Shown here one piece after another: positions 6,197 to 12,244 of a DNA stretch of 12,244 nt. Under the pieces are notes generated by a model. That model worked only from the letters and a program-made list of their open reading frames with translations. It was not told the origin of the DNA and did no database searches. The DNA is taken from assembly GCA_965652425.1 (NCBI GenBank), contig CBFGVX010000087.1, forward strand, positions 1-12,244, given 5' to 3'. Position 1 is the stretch's first letter, and every line of letters starts with the position of its first letter. Source of the stretch: JANSXG01 sp965652425 (GTDB lineage: Bacteria; Planctomycetota; Phycisphaerae; Phycisphaerales; UBA1924). Made by a program: the position numbers and the translations under genes.

Positions 6197-9100
6197 TCAG
6201 GCGGCGCGGTGGTTGCGGCGGCGGGTGTGCTCGTCGGTGAGCCATTCCTGACAGGCGGAGATCAGCGCCGCGCGGTCGATGGGCTTGGTGGTGTAGGCGT
6301 TGCATCCGGCCTGGAGGCATCGTGTTCGGTCTTCGCTCATGGCGTGAGCAGTGATGGCGATGATGGGGGTGGTGACCTGCGCGCTGCGAAGGGCCATGGC
6401 GAGTTCGATGCCGTCCATTTCGGGCATCTGGATGTCGGTGAGGACGAGGTCGTAGGGTTTGCCCTGTTCGCGTGCGATGTTGAACATGTCGAGTGCGATG
6501 CGTCCGTTGTCGGCGACATCGACTTCGGCGCCGGCGCGTCGGAGGTGGAAGGAGATGAGGCGCTGGTTGTCGGGTCCGTCCTCGGCGAAGAGGATGCGCC
6601 CCTGGAGCGGCGCGCGCTCGATGGGTGTGACGAGGCAGGGCTTTGCGGGGAGGTCCAGAGAATCGGTGTAGGAGGTGTCGGGTGCTTCGGTGATGGGGAG
6701 GGTGATGCGGAAGCGGGATCCCTGCCCTGGCTCGGAGCGGACGAGTTCGACATCGCCGCCCATGAGGCGGGCGCAGCGCCGGCTGATGGCGAGTCCGAGT
6801 CCGGAGCCGCCGTGGCGGCGGCGGAGACTGGAGTCGGCCTGGGTGAACGCGCTGAAGAGGAGCTTCTGGTGTTCGGTGTCGATGCCGGGTCCGGTGTCTT
6901 CGACATCGATGACGAGGGCGGTTCCGGACGGCGCATCGTCTGCGCGGATGCTGAGTGAGACGCTGCCCTGCTCGGTGAACTTGATGGCGTTGCCGAGGAG
7001 GTTGAGGACCATCTGGCGCAGGCGGGTGGGGTCAGTGATGATGCGCTGGGGGAGCGCGGAGTGGACTGAGGTGTGCAGGGCGATGCCCTTGCTGTCGGCG
7101 CGGTGGCGCATGAGGGATATCGATTCGCGGATGAGCTGCGGGAGGTCGAACTCGGCGGGGTCGATCTGCATTTTCCCGGCTTCGATCCTTGAGATATCGA
7201 GGATGTCGTTGATGACGGTGAGGAGATGTTCGCCGGCGGAGATGATGGTGTTGATGGCGCGGCTCTGCTCGGAGGATTCGGCGGTGTGGGGGATGTGCTC
7301 GTGGAGGAGGTCTGCGTAGCCGAGGATGGCGGTGAGGGGCGTGCGGATCTCGTGGCTCATGTTGGCGATGAACTCGCTCTTGATGCGGTTTGCGGCCTCA
7401 GCGGCGTCGCGGAGGACTTCGAGTTCGGTGGCGCGGGCGGCGAGTTCCTGTCGTGCGAGGTACTGGTCGTTGATGTCGTGGAATGCGCCGCGGAGTTTGA
7501 CGGTACAGCCGTTGTGTCGGATGGCTTCGCCCTGCACTCTGACCCAGCGGGTCTGCCCGCTGGCATCGATGATCTGGAGTTCGAGGTCGTAGGGCTCGCC
7601 GAGTTCGAGCGAACGCCGCATTGCGGGTTCGACGCGGCGTCGGGACTCGGGGGCGTAGAAGGAGAGCCCGTCTTCGAGTGAGACTTCCGAGCGGATGTCG
7701 ATGCCGAGGATGCGTTTGACTTCGGTGGAGATGAATAGTTTCTGGGTTTGGGCGTCGTACTCCCAGCCGCCGACATGGGCGAGGGCGTTGGTGCGTTCGA
7801 GGAGGACGGTGGTGCGGCGGAGGGTTTCCTCGGCCTGCTTGCGTTCGGTGATGTCGGAGAAGAGTCCGTGCCAGATGATGGAGCCGTCGGGTTCCTTTCG
7901 GGGCATGGAGTTGCCGCTCATCCAGCGGATCTCGCCGCTGGGGAGCACGAGCCGGAACTCGCAGTTCCACGCGTGCATGGTCTGCGCGGAGTGCTGGATG
8001 GACATCTCGAAGTGTTCGCGGTCTTCGGGGAAGACCATCTCGCGGATGATGGATGGGTTTCGGTAGATGTCGGCGGGGGTGACGCGGCAGATCTCGCGGA
8101 CGCCCTCGGAGATATACGGGATTTCTGCGGTTCCGTCGGGTCGGTGGCGGTACTGGTAGACGGCGCCGGGTATCTGCGAGGTGAGCTCCTTGAGCATGGC
8201 CTCGCTTTCGGCGAGTTCCTGCTCGACGCGCCGGCGTTCGGTGATGTCGATGACGACGCCCTGGAGCGATTGGAGGTTGCCTTGCGGATCTCGATCGATG
8301 ACGGTGTGGTCGTAGATCCAGCGGACGGATCCGTCGCGGCAGAGGATGCGGTATTCCTGTTCGAAGGAGTCGCGTCCGGCCTGGATGTGTGATGCGACTT
8401 CGGAGGCGACGCGGTCGTGGTCGTCGGGGTGGACGAGTTCGACGAATTTGACCTGTTCGGAGAGGAGTTCTTCGGCGGTGTAGCCGAACTGGTCGACATT
8501 GCGGGAGACGAGATCGACGGGCCAGCCGGGCTCTGGTCTCCAGCGGAAGAGGACGACACCGGACGCCTCGAGGACCATGTTGTGTGCGCGGAGGATCTGC
8601 GAGGTCTGGCGTTGGCGCGTGAGGTCGCGCACGAACCAGACGCGTCCGAGGAATGCTCCGGCGGGGCTGCGGAAGGGTTCGGAGTGGAGCTCGTAGGCGC
8701 GGCCGTCGCGGAACTCGATCTCTTCGTTGATGGAGAGATCGTGGTTGTCGATGGCGGCGCGGACGCGGATGTCGACCTGCTGGGCGTTGCTGGCGTGCTG
8801 GTAGACGGCGTGGATGGCCTGTCGTGGTGAGGCGGGATCGAGGGCGGACCCGGCGAGGTTTCGGAAGCGCTTGTTGCAGCGGACGAAGCGGTGCGCGGCG
8901 TCGGTGACGAGCAGTGCGTCCTGTGTGGCTTCGGCCTGTGCTTCGAGGATGGTGCGCTGGAACTCGATGTCGCGTCCGGCCCTGATGCGTTCGCTGAGGT
9001 CGATGCAGGCGCCGACGGCGCGGACGGGGCTGGCGCGTTCATCGCGGATGATGAACGCGCGGTCGAGTACCGTGGCGTACGAGCCGTCGGCGCGGCGGAT

Positions 9101-10294
9101 GCGGTACTGGGCGGACCAGTTGGCCTGATTGGAGTCGACGGCGTCGTCGAAGCCGTTTTCGACCTGCGCCCGGTCTTCGGGGTGGAGCTTTTCGGCCCAC
9201 CAGTGGAGTGTGTTTTCGATCTGTTCGGGCTGGTATCCGAGTGTATGGGTGATGCTCTCGCCCCACCAGAGGGTGTGGGTATGGAAGTCGTACTCCCAGG
9301 CGATGTCTTCGGTAGCGGCGGTGAGGAGGCGGAAGCGGTCGAGGTTGAGTTTGAGTTCGTTCTGGGTTTGTATGCGTCGGTCGATGTTGGCGAAGGTGAC
9401 TGCGACGCCGTCGCCGACGCGGACAGCGGAGACTTCGAACCAGCCGCGGAGGTGGGCGTCGTTGTAGTCGATCTCGTTGCGGAACGGTTCGCCGGTTTCG
9501 GTGACGGACTTGTAGTTCAGGAAGAGTCCGCTGTCGTGCACGCCGGGGAATGCTTCGGAGAGGTGCCTGCCGACCACGCGATCGGCGGTGGTGCCGAGGA
9601 GCAGTTCGGCACGGGCGTTGATCATGGTGATGCGGAAATCGGTGATGGAATTGTTCTGATCGCGGATGGCCTGGAGTGTGTAGATGCCGTCCATGGAGGC
9701 ATCGAGCACGCCGCGGCAGAGGTCGCGCTGGGATTCGTGTTCGAGGACGAGTCGCTGCTGCTCGAGGAGTTGGGTTGCGGTTGTGGCGAAGTCGGTGAGC
9801 AGTTCGATTGCCTGCGGGGTGATCGAGCGTGGTCCCGTGCCGAGGATGCAGAAGGTTCCGATGGCGTTGCCGTCGGAGGCGATGAGCGGTGCGCCGGCGT
9901 AGTGACCGATGCCGGCCTTGGTGACGAGGGGCGCGGAAGCGAAGTTCGGGTCTTCGTCGGCGTTCTCGACGGCGAGCGGTGCTTTGGTGTCCACGCACTC
10001 GGCGCAGAAGCTGTGCAGGCGATCGAGTCTGGTGAGATCGATGCCGTGGGAGGCGAGGATGCGCACGGTCTGTCGGTCGACGAGTGTGACTGCGCAGATG
10101 GGTGCGTCGAGGACTCGTGCGGCGGTGCGCGCGAGGGTGGCGAGCATGGGGCACTCGTGCATGCCGCAGACGACGGTGTTGATGATGCGGTGTACGGCGG
10201 GTTCGTCCCATGTGGGGTTGATGCTGGGCAGACCCGGTGCGGCGCGCGGCGTTGCTGCCGAACTCGGCGCGCTGTGATTCGGATCGCTGCTCAT
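6197..10294 (-). CDS. Soluble hybrid sensor histidine kinase: GAF, six PAS, HisKA, HATPase, REC
   Basis: A 1365-residue hybrid kinase. The domains, by my reading, are: GAF at about 45-185 (with SFCAEC and GAPLIASDGNAIGTFCI); PAS units at about 192-310, 318-438, 447-562, 573-692, 700-820 and 830-946, several with PAC-type RIRRADGSY or VVIDITERR ends; HisKA with the phosphoryl-acceptor H981 in MSHEIRTP; and an HATPase with N1102, D1133-TGPGI and G1162-GSGLGLAI. The receiver has acidic pocket E1238-D1239, phospho-acceptor D1287, T1315 and K1337. No signal peptide or membrane segment is seen, so it probably senses cytosolic ligands, redox state or light. The ATG at 10294 has an AGG about 11 bases upstream. 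No HPt or DNA-binding response regulator is adjacent, so the downstream partner is unknown. It is separated from the upstream operon by a terminator and has its own leader. Confidence 0.95.
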   Translation of the reverse strand: MSSDPNHSAPSSAATPRAAPGLPSINPTWDEPAVHRIINTVVCGMHECPMLATLARTAARVLDAPICAVTLVDRQTVRILASHGIDLTRLDRLHSFCAECVDTKAPLAVENADEDPNFASAPLVTKAGIGHYAGAPLIASDGNAIGTFCILGTGPRSITPQAIELLTDFATTATQLLEQQRLVLEHESQRDLCRGVLDASMDGIYTLQAIRDQNNSITDFRITMINARAELLLGTTADRVVGRHLSEAFPGVHDSGLFLNYKSVTETGEPFRNEIDYNDAHLRGWFEVSAVRVGDGVAVTFANIDRRIQTQNELKLNLDRFRLLTAATEDIAWEYDFHTHTLWWGESITHTLGYQPEQIENTLHWWAEKLHPEDRAQVENGFDDAVDSNQANWSAQYRIRRADGSYATVLDRAFIIRDERASPVRAVGACIDLSERIRAGRDIEFQRTILEAQAEATQDALLVTDAAHRFVRCNKRFRNLAGSALDPASPRQAIHAVYQHASNAQQVDIRVRAAIDNHDLSINEEIEFRDGRAYELHSEPFRSPAGAFLGRVWFVRDLTRQRQTSQILRAHNMVLEASGVVLFRWRPEPGWPVDLVSRNVDQFGYTAEELLSEQVKFVELVHPDDHDRVASEVASHIQAGRDSFEQEYRILCRDGSVRWIYDHTVIDRDPQGNLQSLQGVVIDITERRRVEQELAESEAMLKELTSQIPGAVYQYRHRPDGTAEIPYISEGVREICRVTPADIYRNPSIIREMVFPEDREHFEMSIQHSAQTMHAWNCEFRLVLPSGEIRWMSGNSMPRKEPDGSIIWHGLFSDITERKQAEETLRRTTVLLERTNALAHVGGWEYDAQTQKLFISTEVKRILGIDIRSEVSLEDGLSFYAPESRRRVEPAMRRSLELGEPYDLELQIIDASGQTRWVRVQGEAIRHNGCTVKLRGAFHDINDQYLARQELAARATELEVLRDAAEAANRIKSEFIANMSHEIRTPLTAILGYADLLHEHIPHTAESSEQSRAINTIISAGEHLLTVINDILDISRIEAGKMQIDPAEFDLPQLIRESISLMRHRADSKGIALHTSVHSALPQRIITDPTRLRQMVLNLLGNAIKFTEQGSVSLSIRADDAPSGTALVIDVEDTGPGIDTEHQKLLFSAFTQADSSLRRRHGGSGLGLAISRRCARLMGGDVELVRSEPGQGSRFRITLPITEAPDTSYTDSLDLPAKPCLVTPIERAPLQGRILFAEDGPDNQRLISFHLRRAGAEVDVADNGRIALDMFNIAREQGKPYDLVLTDIQMPEMDGIELAMALRSAQVTTPIIAITAHAMSEDRTRCLQAGCNAYTTKPIDRAALISACQEWLTDEHTRRRNHRAA

Positions 10295-10349
10295 GTCGCG
10301 TACCTGGCGGCAGAAAACCCCGAGCGCGGGATGCGGATCGCACCGCGAT

Positions 10350-10379
10350 CACCCGTACTTCTGTTGGGTTTATCGGGTG
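10350..10379 (-). promoter_or_regulatory. Hairpin in the leader of the hybrid-kinase gene
   Basis: CACCCG and CGGGTG, six base pairs, enclose an 18-base loop that on the minus strand begins ATAAACCC. The minus-strand CCCGATAA at its left edge matches seven of eight bases of the sigma-28 -10 element GCCGATAA, but no TAAA-type -35 lies at the right distance. It lies 56 bases before the ATG. A hairpin of identical dimensions precedes the prepilin-like gene. Confidence 0.4.
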
Positions 10380-10386
10380 GATGTGA

Positions 10387-10406
10387 GTCCGGATTGACGG
10401 ATAGGC
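10387..10406 (-). promoter_or_regulatory. GCCTATCCG box upstream of the hybrid kinase
   Basis: On the minus strand this reads GCCTATCCG, three bases, ATCCGGAC. A close relative (GCCTATCCG, four bases, ATCCGAAC) lies at 12211-12231 upstream of the prepilin-like gene. Each holds two ATCCG units 8-9 bases apart, as in an operator bound by a dimer or a tandem-site regulator. The bound factor is unknown. It directly follows the terminator of the upstream operon, so it lies in the promoter region of the kinase gene. Confidence 0.4.
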
Positions 10407-10410
10407 ATGG

Positions 10411-10440
10411 AAAACCCGGAAGCGCGTAGGGCGATCCGGG
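10411..10440 (-). terminator. Intrinsic terminator of the prepilin-DUF202 operon
   Basis: On the minus strand CCCGGA pairs with TCCGGG (forward 10435-10440 with 10415-10420). An inner CGC/GCG pairing surrounds a 5-base loop, and TTTT follows. It lies 60 bases past the DUF202 stop and separates that operon from the hybrid-kinase gene. Confidence 0.7.
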
Positions 10441-10499
10441 ATGCGTGGGGAGAGCGGTGCGGGTTATGCGGACGCTCGGAGCCGGATCGTGCGCGGAGG

Positions 10500-10895
10500 T
10501 CAGGTGGCGCGGTCGGTGGCGGCGGGCGGTTGAGGTGAGGGGTCGGTGCGGTTTTCGAGGATGACGGCAAGGGCGTGGTGGGTTCGCTGGTAGCGGAACC
10601 ATCCCCAGAGCATGACGGCGATGCCGGCGCTGATGAAGGGGATGCCGATGAGCACGGCGTGGAGCGGTGTGAAGAATTTGATGGCCGATCCCCCGATGAT
10701 GAACATGGCGAGCGCGGTGCGGCCGTAGGCGAGGATGGTGCGTTCGTTGGCGAGGACGGTGCGATCGATGGCGAGGTGATCGTTGAGTGTGAGCTCGCGC
10801 GTCTTGAACTGTGCGTAGGGGTTGTGTCGTTGTGGCATGTCGGCCGGGCGAGTTGCGTTGGGTTTGTGGGCGTGGCGGGGGGTGGGGTCAGTCAA
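10500..10895 (-). CDS. DUF202 (YidH-like) small membrane protein
   Basis: A 131-residue protein with the DUF202 signature NDHLAIDRTVLANERTILAYGRTALA, then two membrane helices at about 61-76 and 80-101 and a hydrophilic, Pro-rich C-terminus. Family members such as YidH are short inner-membrane proteins of unknown role. The start is uncertain. A TTG at 10895, with GAGG 8 bases upstream, overlaps the stop of the preceding prepilin-like gene by 8 bases, which suits translational coupling. The codons after it have GC-rich third positions, as expected for coding sequence. The alternative ATG at 10838 gives 112 residues but has no visible ribosome binding site. Either start keeps the whole domain. 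It is the last gene of its operon, followed by an intrinsic terminator at 10411-10440. Confidence 0.88.
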   Translation of the reverse strand: MTDPTPRHAHKPNATRPADMPQRHNPYAQFKTRELTLNDHLAIDRTVLANERTILAYGRTALAMFIIGGSAIKFFTPLHAVLIGIPFISAGIAVMLWGWFRYQRTHHALAVILENRTDPSPQPPAATDRAT

Positions 10896-12018
10896 GGTCG
10901 CGGCCTCGGATGCCTCCCCAGGTGGCGATGAAGGGGAGCGGCGTTGCGCCCTCGGCCTGGTTGGCGAAGGGGCTGGGGCCGGGGTGTTCGGGGCCTTTGT
11001 AGGCGAGGGTCAGGGCTGGGCCGGCGTTTTGCCGTTGGTCTGCTTTGGCGGCATCGGTGGATGGTGTGATGGCGCGGGCGCTGCCGTCGTTGAGTGCGAT
11101 GGTGGAGGTTGCACCGGTCTGGAACCACCAGTCGGCCTCGGGGTTGTGGACAGCGCGATCGAGGAAGAAGGCGACTTTGTTGGGCGGGTAGAGGATGTCG
11201 CTGAGGCGGTTTCGGCGCACGACGCGGAGGTGGTTGTCTGCGGTGGTAAGTTCGGCGTTGTCGGCGTCGAAGCGGCCCCACTTCTCGTAGAGCGCGGGGT
11301 TGACCGGGGCGGAGGTGCGAGGGTTTCGGAGCCAGACTTCAGGGGTGACGATCATGGAACTCGGGTAGAGGTAGGAGCCGTTGGAGATGCCGCGGGGCGC
11401 TTTGTCTTCGAGGCCGGGGATGGGTGCGGCGTTGTCTTTGGGTTGGGGGAGATCGGGCATGGAGCCGTTGCGCTGGTTTTCGACCCAATCGATGAAGGCG
11501 TCCCAGTCGGAGTGGCCCTGTTCGTCGGATGGCGAGAGGAAGATGTCGAACATGGCGGTTGTTCCGAAGCCGTCGACGGCGTATTCGCTGAGGACGACCC
11601 AGTACATGTGGGAGAGGGATTGATCGCTGTTCATCCACCGGTCGGTGTGGGTGAGGAAGGTGGGCGGGGATGTGGGGTGGCCCATGGTGCGGATGCCGTC
11701 GTCGCCGAAGGCGAAGCCGTTGACGGGTTGGTCGGTGGTGGCGAAGCGGAACGCGGGCTGGCCGGCGTGGCCGTATTTGGGTTGCAGGTCGCCTCCGGGC
11801 GAGGGCGGGGCGTTGAGTGTGGCCTGATCGTTTGCGGAGGCGAAGTTCATCATGCCGAGCATGTGATCCTTCATGTTGGATGTGCATGCGGCGATGCGTG
11901 CTTCCTGCCTCGATGAGGTGGTCGCGGTGAAGAGGGCGGCGGTGGTGGTGAGGGTTGCGGTGGCGGCGAAGAGCAGCTCGACGATGGTGAAGGCGCGGCG
12001 TGTGGGATGGGTCTGCAT
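10888..12018 (-). CDS. Prepilin-like (DUF1559-type) protein with type IV N-terminal methylation motif
   Basis: A 376-residue protein that begins MQTHPTRRA-FTIVELL followed by a hydrophobic helix to about residue 34, the type IV prepilin signature. Prepilin peptidase would cut after A9 (Ala in place of the usual Gly), leaving F10 as the methylated N-terminus and the conserved glutamate E14 at +5. Next comes R-x-A-x-C-x-x-N-M-K-x-H-M-L-G-M-M-N-F-A, matching the N-region of DUF1559 proteins, which are greatly expanded in planctomycetes. Near the end, ALNDGSARAI (DG at 311-312) resembles the C-terminal X9-DG segment of those proteins. The start at 12018 is chosen for GGAGA 8 bases upstream; an in-frame extension to 12087 lacks any family match. 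It probably acts as a pseudopilin of a type II secretion or pilus-like system, but no assembly genes are nearby. The gene overlaps the DUF202 gene. Confidence 0.88.
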   Translation of the reverse strand: MQTHPTRRAFTIVELLFAATATLTTTAALFTATTSSRQEARIAACTSNMKDHMLGMMNFASANDQATLNAPPSPGGDLQPKYGHAGQPAFRFATTDQPVNGFAFGDDGIRTMGHPTSPPTFLTHTDRWMNSDQSLSHMYWVVLSEYAVDGFGTTAMFDIFLSPSDEQGHSDWDAFIDWVENQRNGSMPDLPQPKDNAAPIPGLEDKAPRGISNGSYLYPSSMIVTPEVWLRNPRTSAPVNPALYEKWGRFDADNAELTTADNHLRVVRRNRLSDILYPPNKVAFFLDRAVHNPEADWWFQTGATSTIALNDGSARAITPSTDAAKADQRQNAGPALTLAYKGPEHPGPSPFANQAEGATPLPFIATWGGIRGRDLD

Positions 12019-12129
12019 GGACTGGTCTCCGGTGTGGGGATGTTGGTGTATGGGTCGAGCGTACCTGTGGGAAGATGCGTACTGCAAGAAAAAAGTTTGA
12101 TCGGGCTGCGTGATGCGGCGGCACTTTCC

Positions 12130-12159
12130 CCCAGTCGTTTATGGTGATATTTAACTGGG
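12130..12159 (-). promoter_or_regulatory. Hairpin in the leader of the prepilin-like gene
   Basis: CCCAGT and ACTGGG, six base pairs, enclose an 18-base AT-rich loop. It is 112 bases before the ATG, inside the only AT-rich patch of the 12019-12244 upstream region. Size and order relative to the GCCTATCCG box and a CAGGTACGC word match the kinase leader. I found no convincing -35/-10 pair here. Confidence 0.35.
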
Positions 12160-12210
12160 ATTCTTTGTCGACCAGGGGGGTATAGGACTTGGGTCATGAC
12201 TAGCTGAGCC

Positions 12211-12231
12211 GTTCGGATCGTCCGGATAGGC
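12211..12231 (-). promoter_or_regulatory. GCCTATCCG box upstream of the prepilin-like gene
   Basis: On the minus strand this reads GCCTATCCG, four bases, ATCCGAAC. It is the second copy of the box found at 10387-10406, and lies about 190 bases before the prepilin-like start. The window ends 13 bases further on, so it could equally belong to a gene outside the window. Confidence 0.35.
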
Positions 12232-12244
12232 TGTATCTACCGTG

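Noticed and set aside
10366..10380. Sigma-28 (FliA) promoter for the kinase
   Set aside because: CCCGATAA fits the -10 element well, but no TAAA-type -35 lies at the expected distance, and no flagellar or chemotaxis gene is nearby.
8891..10429. A 512-codon plus-strand frame opposite the kinase
   Set aside because: It mirrors the kinase coding sequence, is rich in Gly/Val/Asp/Glu and has no recognisable domain.

Overview
The window is high-GC bacterial chromosomal DNA. It most resembles a planctomycete, perhaps class Phycisphaerae. The grounds are a prepilin-like DUF1559-type protein, a stand-alone trpC, a very large soluble multi-PAS hybrid kinase, and weak or missing Shine-Dalgarno sequences on several genes. 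This placement is inference from gene content; there is no rRNA here to confirm it.

Layout, left to right. (1) 2-556: the 3' end of an unrecognised gene with an HTH-like segment. Its last codons run through a 93-bp paired-hairpin repeat (418-510) and overlap the end of trpC. (2) 521-2408: trpC on the minus strand, and divergent from it a CPBP-family membrane protease gene. (3) 2421-3617: an intrinsic terminator, a DUF892/YciE ferritin-like stress gene on the minus strand, and a DUF1801 gene on the plus strand. (4) 3641-3750: a second paired-hairpin repeat with the same flanking foot but a different stem, then a third lone hairpin. (5) 3814-5988: trpS and a four-segment membrane protein of unknown family, forming a probable two-gene operon. 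(6) 6001-6172: a complete tRNA-Ile(GAT) unit with near-consensus promoter, tRNA and terminator. (7) 6197-10294, minus strand: a 1365-residue GAF-PAS(x6)-HisKA-HATPase-REC hybrid histidine kinase. (8) 10411-12018, minus strand: a prepilin-like gene overlapping a DUF202 membrane-protein gene, closed by an intrinsic terminator.

The genes are mostly separate housekeeping or stress functions rather than one pathway. TrpC (tryptophan synthesis) and TrpS (tryptophan charging) lie within 3 kb of each other but on opposite strands, with other genes between. The signals least explained by ordinary annotation are non-coding. First, there are two REPIN-like elements (GTGG foot, hairpin, spacer, hairpin, CCAC foot) with unrelated stems and a covarying base pair. 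Second, the leaders of the hybrid kinase and of the prepilin-like gene share a GCCTATCCG box, a 6-bp/18-nt hairpin and a CAGGTACGC word in the same order. I see no CRISPR array, no transposase or integrase gene, and no defence or toxin cassette in the window. No stretch over 300 bases lacks a gene.
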